The notes beneath the pieces are model-generated. The model had not been told where the DNA came from and did not search any database. It worked only from the letters and a program-made list of their open reading frames with translations. Source: Allomuricauda sp. ARW1Y1 (lineage in GTDB: Bacteria > Bacteroidota > Bacteroidia > Flavobacteriales > Flavobacteriaceae). Taken from it: DNA of 45,576 nt. Made by a program: the position numbers and the translations under genes. Numbering within the stretch: position 1 is the stretch's first letter; each line of letters starts with the position of its first letter. The DNA lies in NCBI RefSeq assembly GCF_013407935.1, contig NZ_JACBZU010000002.1, positions 871,252 through 916,827 on the forward strand, given 5' to 3'. Below, piece after piece: positions 31,556 to 39,356 of the stretch.

Positions 31556-32685
31556 TGAGTTTTCATCGGTTTTCCGTGTGTCATCCTAATGATTGACGGG
31601 AGCAAAAAAGGTACGGCTCTTAAAACTAAGAGTATTTTTGGTGCGAGCCAATCCTGTCTGAACAAATAGGCAATGAAATGCCCAACTTTTAACCTAAAAC
31701 GGAATGTTCTCTTCCATGCCTTGGCATACGCTCGCTCCAATGCGGACCTTGTTGCAATTTTCTTTTGAAGATAGGAAATAATAAGATCAGATGCCAATTG
31801 TGCACTCCGGATGGCCATGGCCATGCCGTTGCCGCATAGCGGATGAATCATACCTGCCGAATCACCGCACATGATCATATGGTTTTCGATGGGATTTTTG
31901 GTCGCAAAGGAAATCTGGCTGATGGTCAGGGGTTGTTCAAACTCAGGGGTTGAATGTTGAAAAACCTTCTTGAGCGCCTTGTTTTGAAATAAGACCTGAT
32001 CTTGGAAGTCATCGATATCTTTGTAGGTTTTGAAAGCGACGTAACTAGTGATATAACAAAGGTTGATGTGATTCCTCTCCACCTTGGAAACACCACAATA
32101 GCCTCCCGTAAAGTTATGCAGCGCCACCTTATTGTTCGGAAATTCTCCTGACACATGGGTTTTCACAGCCAAATAAGGAGATTTTTCCTGGATGAACGCA
32201 CGTTGGAACTTCATATCCAGATTGGACCGCTTGCCAAAGGTGGCCAAGGTGATTTTGGAGGTTACCCTTTTGCCCTTTTTGGTTTGAACCTGAAATATAT
32301 CATCCTTAAAAAGGACATCGACCACTGTGTCTTGGACCACCGAAACACCATGCTGAACTGCTAGATGATATAACTGATAATCCATTTCGTACCTGCTGAT
32401 ACCGAATCCGCCCAACGGTAATTTTGCCTTAATCACTTTATTGTTGTGTGTAGTGAGCTCAAAGTCGGTAATGCGCTGGGCGTCGAATTGAAAGGGATCA
32501 AAACCAAGATAGTTTAGATAGGGCAAAACTTCATTTGAAATATACTCCCCGCAGACCTTATGCTTGGGAAAACTGTCTTTTTCGATAATCAGTACCCGAA
32601 ACTGATGTTTTGCCAAGTGAATGGCGCTGGTCAACCCGGCCAAACCACCTCCTACGATAATAACGTCATATTGTTGGTCTGTCAT
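31552..32685 (-). CDS. NAD(P)/FAD-dependent oxidoreductase of the polyketide operon
   Basis: This 377-residue flavoprotein has the dinucleotide motif VGGGLAG (11-17) with E35 for ribose, the geranylgeranyl-reductase-like FPKHKVCGEYIS segment, and the second FAD motif CGDSAGMIHPLCGNGMAMA. It belongs to the family of p-hydroxybenzoate-hydroxylase-like and geranylgeranyl-reductase-like enzymes. In this context it may hydroxylate or reduce the polyketide lipid. It is the first gene of the operon. Its upstream region (32686-32890) shows no clear promoter pair. Confidence 0.87.
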   Translation of the reverse strand: MTDQQYDVIIVGGGLAGLTSAIHLAKHQFRVLIIEKDSFPKHKVCGEYISNEVLPYLNYLGFDPFQFDAQRITDFELTTHNNKVIKAKLPLGGFGISRYEMDYQLYHLAVQHGVSVVQDTVVDVLFKDDIFQVQTKKGKRVTSKITLATFGKRSNLDMKFQRAFIQEKSPYLAVKTHVSGEFPNNKVALHNFTGGYCGVSKVERNHINLCYITSYVAFKTYKDIDDFQDQVLFQNKALKKVFQHSTPEFEQPLTISQISFATKNPIENHMIMCGDSAGMIHPLCGNGMAMAIRSAQLASDLIISYLQKKIATRSALERAYAKAWKRTFRFRLKVGHFIAYLFRQDWLAPKILLVLRAVPFLLPSIIRMTHGKPMKTQ

Positions 32686-32857
32686 TTAAAATCCTTGATG
32701 TCTTGGTGTTTCGGAGAGAATTCTTTTCCTGTAGACAACACCTCTAGCAAATCTTTTACAGTAAATGTAAGGAATAAACCAGTGCTTTAGGTTTTGAATA
32801 TATCTTAGTTCTCAAAAGCAGTTTGAAGAAAGAAGAGAATTTTTGGCCAGGGCCAAA

Positions 32858-32891
32858 AACAAAAAAACCTTCGAAAAATCGAAGGTTTTTA
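32858..32891 (-). terminator. Terminator of tRNA-Val(TAC)
   Basis: AAAACCTTCGA and TCGAAGGTTTT form an 11-bp stem around a short A-rich loop, with a T-run downstream on the minus strand. It lies a few bases after the encoded CCA of the tRNA. Confidence 0.8.
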
Positions 32892-32893
32892 CT

Positions 32894-32971
32894 TGGTGGG
32901 CGCTGAGGGATTCGAACCCCCGACCCCCTCGGTGTAAACGAGGTGCTCTGAACCAACTGAGCTAAGCGCCC
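32894..32971 (-). tRNA. tRNA-Val (anticodon TAC)
   Basis: The cloverleaf is complete on the minus strand: acceptor GGGCGCT/AGCGCCC, D arm GCTC/GAGC, anticodon stem CCTCG/CGAGG with loop TTTACAC, variable loop GGGTC, T arm GGGGG-TTCGAAT-CCCTC (one mismatch-type pair). U33 precedes anticodon TAC, which reads GUA and GUG. The CCA end is encoded (32894-32896), in contrast to the other tRNA-Val here. A Rho-independent terminator follows. Confidence 0.95.
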
Positions 32972-33042
32972 ATTCCATTTGCCCAATGGGAGTGCAAATA
33001 TAACACAGTTTTTGATTTAAAAAATAAAAAGATGAAAAAAAA

Positions 33043-34254
33043 TCACACTACTTCAGCCACCACAAAAGTACTTCCCCCAACATAGATCATGTCCTGTTCG
33101 TTAGCATTTTTCAATGCCTTCTTCAAACCCTTGCTTACCGACTTGCAAACCTTCCCTTTAAGCCCTTGTTCTTCTGCTAGTTCCCTTAGTTGGTCGGCTT
33201 CCATACCGCGAGGGATGGATGGCTTTACAAAGTAATAGTGGGCATCTTTTGGAAAAAGGGTCAGTACCGACCTTACATCCTTGTCCTTCACAAAACCTAA
33301 TACCACATGGAGCTTCTCAAAAGACTGTTTTTCCACCTGTTTCAGGACCAATTGCAATCCTTCCTTGTTATGGGCCGTATCACAAACCACTAAAGGATGC
33401 TGTTGCAACACCTGCCATCTCCCCATGAGCCCGGTGTTCTTTACCACGTTTTGTAAGCCTTTTGAAATGGCCGCTTCCGGAACTTCAAAATTTTTCAGTT
33501 GATGGATACAGGCAACGACACCATTAATGTTCCTTTGCTGATAATCGCCCAACAAATCCGTCTGGTACCCGAGGACTGGTTCCGCATCGGCAAACACAAT
33601 ATTGGATTTGAGCTGATGGGCAATCAGGTTAAAGATCATTTTGGTCTCTGCTTGGGTTTCGCTGATTACCACGGGAACATTTGATTTAATCACCCCAGCC
33701 TTTTCCAACGCAATTTTTTCCAAGGTATCCCCCAAAAACTGAGTATGGTCCATTCCTATGTTGGTAATGAGCGCCACTTCGGGCGTAATGATATTGGTAG
33801 AGTCCAAACGGCCGCCCAATCCCACCTCAATCACTGCAATTTCCACCTTTTCCTCTTCAAAATAGCTGAACGCCATCCCAACGGTCATTTCAAAAAACGA
33901 CAGTTTGTTGTATTCAAAAAAGGATCGGTACTTCGCTATAAACTCCCTTACAAATTTTTTGCTGACTACCTCTCCGTCGATTTTAATACGTTCCCTAAAA
34001 TCCTTGAGGTGGGGCGAAGTATAAAGTCCGACCTTGTAGCCTGCCTCCTGAAGAATGGACGCCAACATATGGCTGCTGGAACCCTTTCCATTGGTACCCG
34101 CCACATGGATACTTTTGAATTTATCCTGAGGATTTTCCAACACATTACAAAAATGGATAATGTTGTCCAGCTTGGCGTTCAAGGCTACTGCACCTTTTTG
34201 CTGGTACATCGGAAGCTGTCCGAACATCCAGTCCAACGTCTCCTTATAGGTCAC
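33043..34254 (-). CDS. folC: Bifunctional folylpolyglutamate synthase / dihydrofolate synthase
   Basis: This 403-residue Mur-ligase-fold enzyme has P-loop AGTNGKGS (52-59), the YTSPHLKDFRERI substrate segment, EVGLGGRLDSTN and the C-terminal DTAHNKEG motif. It adds glutamates to folate and may make dihydrofolate from dihydropteroate. The ATG shares a base with the stop of the TonB-like gene. It is therefore at the 3' end of the ExbB/ExbD/TonB operon, upstream of tRNA-Val(TAC) on the same strand. Confidence 0.93.
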   Translation of the reverse strand: MTYKETLDWMFGQLPMYQQKGAVALNAKLDNIIHFCNVLENPQDKFKSIHVAGTNGKGSSSHMLASILQEAGYKVGLYTSPHLKDFRERIKIDGEVVSKKFVREFIAKYRSFFEYNKLSFFEMTVGMAFSYFEEEKVEIAVIEVGLGGRLDSTNIITPEVALITNIGMDHTQFLGDTLEKIALEKAGVIKSNVPVVISETQAETKMIFNLIAHQLKSNIVFADAEPVLGYQTDLLGDYQQRNINGVVACIHQLKNFEVPEAAISKGLQNVVKNTGLMGRWQVLQQHPLVVCDTAHNKEGLQLVLKQVEKQSFEKLHVVLGFVKDKDVRSVLTLFPKDAHYYFVKPSIPRGMEADQLRELAEEQGLKGKVCKSVSKGLKKALKNANEQDMIYVGGSTFVVAEVV

Positions 34255-35141
34255 TACTGTCCCAATTTAAAGTTGACGACCACAAATCCGATTTGCTGGG
34301 CCGGTGCATTCGCATCGGAATTCCAACGGTGAAGAAGCGCCGTTTTACGGGCAGGTTCCAAAAGGCATGGCGCATTATTGGTGGTCCCCTTTACTCCCGG
34401 CTGAGCTTGGATTACCTTTCCATTTCTATCCACCACAATCCTTACCACTACTCTACCTTCCTCATTGCATTCTTGTTGCACCTTTCCTTGGTTGGCTAAC
34501 GATCGACCATTAAGTCCATAACCTCCAGTTCCACTTCCACTACCTGGCGCACCATAGTACGAGGTGGCATAAGGGTCTCCATCCGGTTGACCTTTGTCCC
34601 CAGCCTTATCATCGTCACCTTCGCTGCCGGTCGTGGTTCCTTCAGATTTGCCAATTCCACCAATCAAAGCATCCACGCTTTTCTTCTTGGCCTCTTGCTC
34701 CTGTCGCTTGCGTTCCTCAGCTTCCCGTTTTTCACGGGCAATACGCTCGGCTTCAACTTTGGCCTTTTTGGCTTCTTCCTCGGCTTTACGCTTGGCTTCT
34801 TGTTGTTGTTTTAGTTTGATGGTCTCTTCATCGTTGCTGGTGAGTACCTCTTCCACGGGTGCCTCTTCCACAACCGTTTCCTCAGGCTGCACAGGCTCTA
34901 ATTGCTCTTGAGGCTCCTCAGGCTGCCTTTCCACTTCCCTGGGTTCGGAACGTACTCTTTCCGTGGGCTGCACCTCACCACTTCCAAATTCCATGGTACC
35001 GAAATTAACAGCGATACCATTTTCAATGGGTGGGTCGAGATAGGTCAGCCCAATATAAAAAAGCAATAGCAGCAATGCGCTCAACAAAAGTGTGGTGAGC
35101 GTAAAGGATTTTTTCTTGTGTCTCGTATCTAAAAAGGACAT
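34254..35141 (-). CDS. TonB-like energy transducer protein
   Basis: This 295-residue protein has one N-terminal membrane anchor (about residues 13-33), a Pro/Glu-rich segment with many PEEP-type repeats, a long charged helix (EEAKKAKVEAERIAREKREA region), and a Gly-rich linker. A C-terminal beta domain (about 225-295) then has RVVVRIVVDRNGKV and ends FVVVNFKLGQ. This is the TonB/TolA plan. It spans the periplasm to energise outer-membrane receptors. Its ATG overlaps the stop of the ExbD-like gene by one base. Confidence 0.9.
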   Translation of the reverse strand: MSFLDTRHKKKSFTLTTLLLSALLLLLFYIGLTYLDPPIENGIAVNFGTMEFGSGEVQPTERVRSEPREVERQPEEPQEQLEPVQPEETVVEEAPVEEVLTSNDEETIKLKQQQEAKRKAEEEAKKAKVEAERIAREKREAEERKRQEQEAKKKSVDALIGGIGKSEGTTTGSEGDDDKAGDKGQPDGDPYATSYYGAPGSGSGTGGYGLNGRSLANQGKVQQECNEEGRVVVRIVVDRNGKVIQAQPGVKGTTNNAPCLLEPARKTALLHRWNSDANAPAQQIGFVVVNFKLGQ

Positions 35142-35527
35142 TATTTTGGCCGCACTGCCAAGATAACCTTGTAACTGTTCCTGTTGGCAATATCCATAAC
35201 GTTGACCGCTTCTTTGATGGCAACGTTTTCTTCTGCCCTTAGGATGATGGTAGGCTTTTCTTGACCTTCAAGTGCCTTTTTTAATTCAATTTCAATGTAT
35301 TCTTTGTTGATTTGCTCGTTGTTCACAAAATATTGCAGGTCTTTATTGATGGTCACCGAAACATTCTGTGTATTGGTCGATTTGCCCTTAGCCTTTGGCA
35401 ACAACAAATCCAACGCATTTGGAGCATTGGAGGTCAGCATGAAAAATACCAACAACAGGAACACAATGTCCGTCATGGACGACATGCTGAATTCAGGGCT
35501 TATCTTATTTCTTCCCTTTAGTTTCAT
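35141..35527 (-). CDS. exbD: ExbD/TolR-family biopolymer transport protein
   Basis: This 128-residue protein has a single N-terminal membrane helix (about 15-35) with the essential Asp in MTDIVFLLLVFFML. The periplasmic domain ends with VILAVRPK. It partners the proton channel upstream and the TonB-like protein downstream, with which it overlaps by one base. Together they convert the proton gradient into work at the outer membrane. Confidence 0.93.
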   Translation of the reverse strand: MKLKGRNKISPEFSMSSMTDIVFLLLVFFMLTSNAPNALDLLLPKAKGKSTNTQNVSVTINKDLQYFVNNEQINKEYIEIELKKALEGQEKPTIILRAEENVAIKEAVNVMDIANRNSYKVILAVRPK

Positions 35528-35537
35528 GGCAGAGGGT

Positions 35538-36230
35538 TTAAATGGGTTCGTTCAACAAATCCAGGAACTCCACCGCATTGGCTTCCATTTGGTGCACTAC
35601 CTTGTCGGTTCGATTCACCAAGTGGTTATAGCCGATATAGGCGATGATACCCACGATAAGACCTGCTACTGTGGTGGTCATGGCGGTGTAAATACCGGAT
35701 GCTAGGGAACCCATTTCAGCTTGTCCTCCGCTACTTGCCATCTCGTGGAACGCCAAGATCATACCGATAACGGTTCCCAAGAAACCAATCATGGGTGCAG
35801 CGCCTGCCACGGTGGCCAGAACACTCACATTCTTTTCGAGTTTGTACACCTCGAGGGTACCTGCATTTTCGATAGAGGTGTTGATGTCGTCCAAAGGTTT
35901 GCCTATTCGCGCCACCCCTTTCTCGATGAGTCGCGCTACGGGAGAGTCCGTTTGGGCACATAGCAAGGTAGCAGCTTCCAATTTACCATTGCTGATATGG
36001 TCGCGAATCTGGTTCATGAAATTCTTATCTATCTTGGATGCTGCCTTAATGGCAAAAATGCGTTCAAAATAGATGTACATAGCAACAAAAAGAAGAACAA
36101 AAAGCACCATGATAATGATAACGCTTCCTGTTCCTCCATTTACGATAAGGTCGATTACGGACAAGGTTTTTTCCTCGGAAATTGAAGCAGCTGCTTCAGC
36201 ACCTTCCGTTACTTCTTGAAAAATATTCAT
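35538..36230 (-). CDS. exbB: MotA/TolQ/ExbB proton channel family protein
   Basis: This 230-residue protein has three membrane helices: about 33-55, then the conserved pair at about 140-165 (ATVAGAAPMIGFLGTVIGMI) and 185-215 (GIYTAMTTTVAGLIVGIIAY). This is the ExbB pattern. It forms the proton-conducting pentamer with ExbD. It is the first gene of the operon exbB-exbD-tonB-folC. The spacing to exbD is 10 bp. Confidence 0.93.
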   Translation of the reverse strand: MNIFQEVTEGAEAAASISEEKTLSVIDLIVNGGTGSVIIIMVLFVLLFVAMYIYFERIFAIKAASKIDKNFMNQIRDHISNGKLEAATLLCAQTDSPVARLIEKGVARIGKPLDDINTSIENAGTLEVYKLEKNVSVLATVAGAAPMIGFLGTVIGMILAFHEMASSGGQAEMGSLASGIYTAMTTTVAGLIVGIIAYIGYNHLVNRTDKVVHQMEANAVEFLDLLNEPI

Positions 36231-36287
36231 ATAAAATCCCCAATTTATTATGCAAGTATAACGGAGATTTTTGAACTAAAGTATCTT

Positions 36288-37673
36288 TTAGAACAAATAT
36301 CGCATACCCATGTAGCAAATTGCTCCAGCGATAAAACCTACAAAGGCCAACCACGATATTTTTTTGAGGTACCAGAAGAAATCTATTTTCTCCATTCCCA
36401 TAGCAACAACGCCAGCCGCAGAACCGATAATCAACATACTTCCCCCTGTTCCAGCGGAGTAAGCGATAAAGTGCCACAGTTGATCATCCATGGGTTCGGA
36501 GAACATCCCCAAACTTGCTGCCACCAAAGGTACGTTATCAATAATTGCGGATCCGACACCTAATAGAATCACCACTAAATCGGACACCCGTGTTCCAGCC
36601 ATTTCCGTTCCCATTAAAGGCATACCTTGCTTCAATCCTTCGGCGAAGTTGAACAGAAGCCCCAAGGACTCCAAGGCAGCAACTGCCATCAAAATACCCA
36701 AGAAGAACAAAATACTGGGCAATTCAATTTTGGTCAACGCGCTATGCACCGGACTGTGGGAGGCGTGGGCATCGCTTTCTTGATCCAAACTGGAAATAGC
36801 GATTTTCTTATTACTGTAGATTTCTGCAAATGTTGCGACTACAGCCAAAGACAACATCATTCCTACATAGGGCGGCAAGTGGGTCACGGTTTTAAAAATG
36901 GGTACAAAAACAATGGCCCCAAGACCCAAATAGAGCATTCTAGGTCCATATTTTGATTTAGCGCCATCTTCTTCTTCCATATCTATCTCTCCTTTAAAGG
37001 CGGGCAAAAAGGAGGCGATGAAAGATGGGATAAGCATACAGACCAATGATGGTATTAGCAAATGTTCGATGAGCATGGCCGTAGAAACTTTATCCCCGAT
37101 CCACAACATGGTTGTGGTAACATCACCGATGGGCGACCACGCACCACCAGCATTAGCGGCAATAATGATTAGACCGGCGTACCAGATTCGCACTTCCCTG
37201 TCCTTCACTATCTTTTGAAGAATGGAAATAAGCACGATGGTCGCAGTAAGATTGTCAATAATCGCAGAAAGGATAAAAGCCAAGAAAGAGAAAATCCAAA
37301 GGATTTTTTTCTTGCTCCTTGTTTTTACAAATGATTTTATGGTAGCGAACCCGTCAAAGTAATCAATGATTTCAACAATGGTCATGGCACCCAACAGGAA
37401 CACCAAAATTTCGGAAGTCTTTCCCAAATGGTGCAAAAGGGTCTCCTCCATCAATTCCATTTTCTCTTCGTGACCAAAGGCTCCAAAGTTTTCCAACAGG
37501 GAGTGGTTGCCCGAATCGAACCACGTACTGAAGCCGTCTATCCCGAAAGCCATCAACGCCCACAGTATGGCCATCATGGCCAAAGCAGGAATCAATTTGT
37601 CTATTTTTAAATTATGTTCGAGGGTAATTGCCAAATATCCAATTACAAAAATGACAACTAAAAGGGTTTCCAT
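36288..37673 (-). CDS. nhaD: NhaD-type Na+/H+ antiporter
   Basis: This 461-residue inner-membrane protein has about 11-12 hydrophobic helices. It carries the NhaD-type segments AIIDNLTATIVLI (about 155-167), NAGGAWSPIGDVTTTMLW and SAIIDNVPLVAASLG, a pseudo-symmetric pair of polar helices in the ion-transporter superfamily. It should export Na+ or Li+ in exchange for protons, fitting a marine habitat. It lies 57 bp upstream of exbB on the same strand, so partial cotranscription is possible. Confidence 0.93.
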   Translation of the reverse strand: METLLVVIFVIGYLAITLEHNLKIDKLIPALAMMAILWALMAFGIDGFSTWFDSGNHSLLENFGAFGHEEKMELMEETLLHHLGKTSEILVFLLGAMTIVEIIDYFDGFATIKSFVKTRSKKKILWIFSFLAFILSAIIDNLTATIVLISILQKIVKDREVRIWYAGLIIIAANAGGAWSPIGDVTTTMLWIGDKVSTAMLIEHLLIPSLVCMLIPSFIASFLPAFKGEIDMEEEDGAKSKYGPRMLYLGLGAIVFVPIFKTVTHLPPYVGMMLSLAVVATFAEIYSNKKIAISSLDQESDAHASHSPVHSALTKIELPSILFFLGILMAVAALESLGLLFNFAEGLKQGMPLMGTEMAGTRVSDLVVILLGVGSAIIDNVPLVAASLGMFSEPMDDQLWHFIAYSAGTGGSMLIIGSAAGVVAMGMEKIDFFWYLKKISWLAFVGFIAGAICYMGMRYLF

Positions 37674-37871
37674 GTTAAGTTTGGTTTAATTAAGGAATTA
37701 TGTTTTGAGCAGTTATCTGTGCGGCTAAAGATATTCAAAATGAATTTTTCCGCATAATCTAATTGGTATAAAAATATGTGAAACCGATAATTTCGAAGTC
37801 AAAACATTCTCTTAAAATTCAAACATTCGCATTTATCGATATCAATACATAGAAATTTGACATCGGAAGAG

Positions 37872-37879
37872 TATATTTG
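37872..37879 (+). promoter_or_regulatory. Candidate -7 box of the acyl-CoA dehydrogenase gene
   Basis: TATATTTG matches TAnnTTTG exactly and lies 29 bases upstream of the ATG at 37909. A TTTG occurs at 37856-37859 but only 12 bases upstream, too close for the usual -33 position. Confidence 0.4.
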
Positions 37880-37908
37880 TAGGTAGTTTTTAAATATTAT
37901 TCAGTTTT

Positions 37909-39051
37909 ATGGATTTCACACTTTCCGAAGAACAGTTAATGATACAACAAGCGGCCAAAGATTTTGCCCAAAACGAACTTTTGCCAGGTGTCATTGAACG
38001 CGACGAAACCCAAACTTTTCCTTGGGAACTTGTCCAAAAAATGGGAGAATTAGGTTTTATGGGGATGATGGTCAACGAAAAATATGGAGGAAGCGGTCTT
38101 GGCACCCTCTCCTACGTGCTGGCCATGGAAGAACTATCCAAAATTGATGCCTCCGCCTCCGTAATGGTATCGGTAAACAACTCATTGGTTTGCTGGGGAC
38201 TCGAAACCTATGGAACTGAGGAACAAAAACAAAAATATTTGACCCGCTTGGCCACTGGAGAGATCATCGGGGCATTCTGCCTATCGGAGCCCGAAGCGGG
38301 AAGCGATGCTACTTCACAAAAAACAACGGCCATCGACAAAGGCGACCATTATATACTAAACGGAACCAAAAACTGGATTACCAATGGTAACATTGCAGAA
38401 GTTTACTTGGTCATCGCCCAAACGGATCGGGACAAGGGACATCGTGGAATAAATGCCCTGATTGTTGAGAAAGGCATGGAAGGTTTTGATATCGGCCCCA
38501 AGGAAAACAAATTGGGAATCCGAGGCAGCGATACCCACTCCCTTATGTTCAATGATGTTAAAGTACCCAAGGAAAACCGAATCGGAGAAGACGGCTTTGG
38601 CTTTAAGTTTGCCATGAAAACCTTGGCCGGAGGACGAATAGGTATTGCCGCACAAGCCCTTGGAATTGCGGCGGGAGCCTACGAATTGGCCCTAAAATAT
38701 GCCAAAGAACGGAAAGCATTTGGTACTGAGATTGCCAATCACCAGGCCATTGCCTTTAAACTGGCAGATATGCATACCAAAATTCAGGCGGCCCGCCATT
38801 TGGTGTATCAATCCGCTTGGGACAAAGACAATGGGAACGATTATACGCTTTCTGGTGCAATGGCCAAGCTTTATGCTTCTGAAGTTGCCATGGAAACCGC
38901 TATCGAAGCCGTGCAGATACACGGAGGTAATGGCTACGTGAAGGATTACCATGTAGAGCGATTGATGCGTGACGCAAAAATAACCCAGATATACGAAGGC
39001 ACTTCTGAAATACAGAAAATTGTTATTTCCAGAAGCATCATAGCCGATTAA
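37909..39051 (+). CDS. Acyl-CoA dehydrogenase
   Basis: This 380-residue flavoprotein has an N-terminal helical domain (MDFTLSEEQLMIQQ), the substrate and FAD loop FCLSEPEAGSDA, then NWITNG, and ends with IYEGTSEIQKIVISR in which E363 is the expected catalytic base. It oxidises acyl-CoA to 2-enoyl-CoA, passing electrons to ETF. Sequence suggests the short-chain or branched-chain type, but the substrate cannot be fixed. It stands alone, bounded by a terminator. Confidence 0.92.
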   Translation: MDFTLSEEQLMIQQAAKDFAQNELLPGVIERDETQTFPWELVQKMGELGFMGMMVNEKYGGSGLGTLSYVLAMEELSKIDASASVMVSVNNSLVCWGLETYGTEEQKQKYLTRLATGEIIGAFCLSEPEAGSDATSQKTTAIDKGDHYILNGTKNWITNGNIAEVYLVIAQTDRDKGHRGINALIVEKGMEGFDIGPKENKLGIRGSDTHSLMFNDVKVPKENRIGEDGFGFKFAMKTLAGGRIGIAAQALGIAAGAYELALKYAKERKAFGTEIANHQAIAFKLADMHTKIQAARHLVYQSAWDKDNGNDYTLSGAMAKLYASEVAMETAIEAVQIHGGNGYVKDYHVERLMRDAKITQIYEGTSEIQKIVISRSIIAD

Positions 39052-39060
39052 AAATCAATA

Positions 39061-39089
39061 CCCCCTCCCAAAAGAGGGGGTTGTTTTTT
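39061..39089 (+). terminator. Terminator of the acyl-CoA dehydrogenase gene
   Basis: CCCCCTC (39061-39067) and GAGGGGG (39074-39080) form a 7-bp stem with a six-base loop, followed by TTGTTTTTT. It starts nine bases after the stop codon. Confidence 0.9.
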
Positions 39090-39314
39090 ATCAATACCGC
39101 CCATTCGTCGACTCGACCCTATTTTTTGGTTGACACCTTCCTTAGAATTCTAAAAATGAACTGTACCCCCACTGCATCGAAAAGGGAAGACCTTCATTTG
39201 AACGGCGAATTTGAGAGAATGATAATTTAAGTTTCCCATATTTCCTAAATTGAATATTTTTTAACCTTTATGAAATAACGTTGATTATTTATCTGATAAT
39301 CAACCAAAACCCTA
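39090..39314. other. AT-rich intergenic DNA before gltB, no gene seen
   Basis: The region between the terminator and the gltB promoter contains no open frame with recognisable coding features. The stretch around 39120-39170 has TTTTTTGGTTGACACC and TGAACTGTACCCCC, which vaguely resemble IS3-family ends, but in the wrong order and with no transposase. Nothing further can be supported. Confidence 0.5.
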
Positions 39315-39343
39315 TTGTTTCTTCATTGATTTTGATATTTTTG
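39315..39343 (+). promoter_or_regulatory. Promoter of gltB-gltD
   Basis: TTG at 39315-39317 and TATTTTTG at 39336-39343 are 18 bases apart, a good match to the Bacteroidota consensus. The predicted transcript start, near 39350, is only about seven bases before the gltB ATG, so the mRNA would be almost leaderless. Confidence 0.55.
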
Positions 39344-39356
39344 AGCAAATACGTTA

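Noticed and set aside
34587..34911. Hydrophobic plus-strand frames opposite the TonB-like gene.
   Set aside because: They arise from complementing Glu/Lys/Ala-rich codons and do not resemble real membrane proteins.
39110..39175. IS3-family end-like words (GGTTGACACC and TGAACTGTACCCC).
   Set aside because: They are in the wrong order, with no matching partner end, no target duplication and no transposase.
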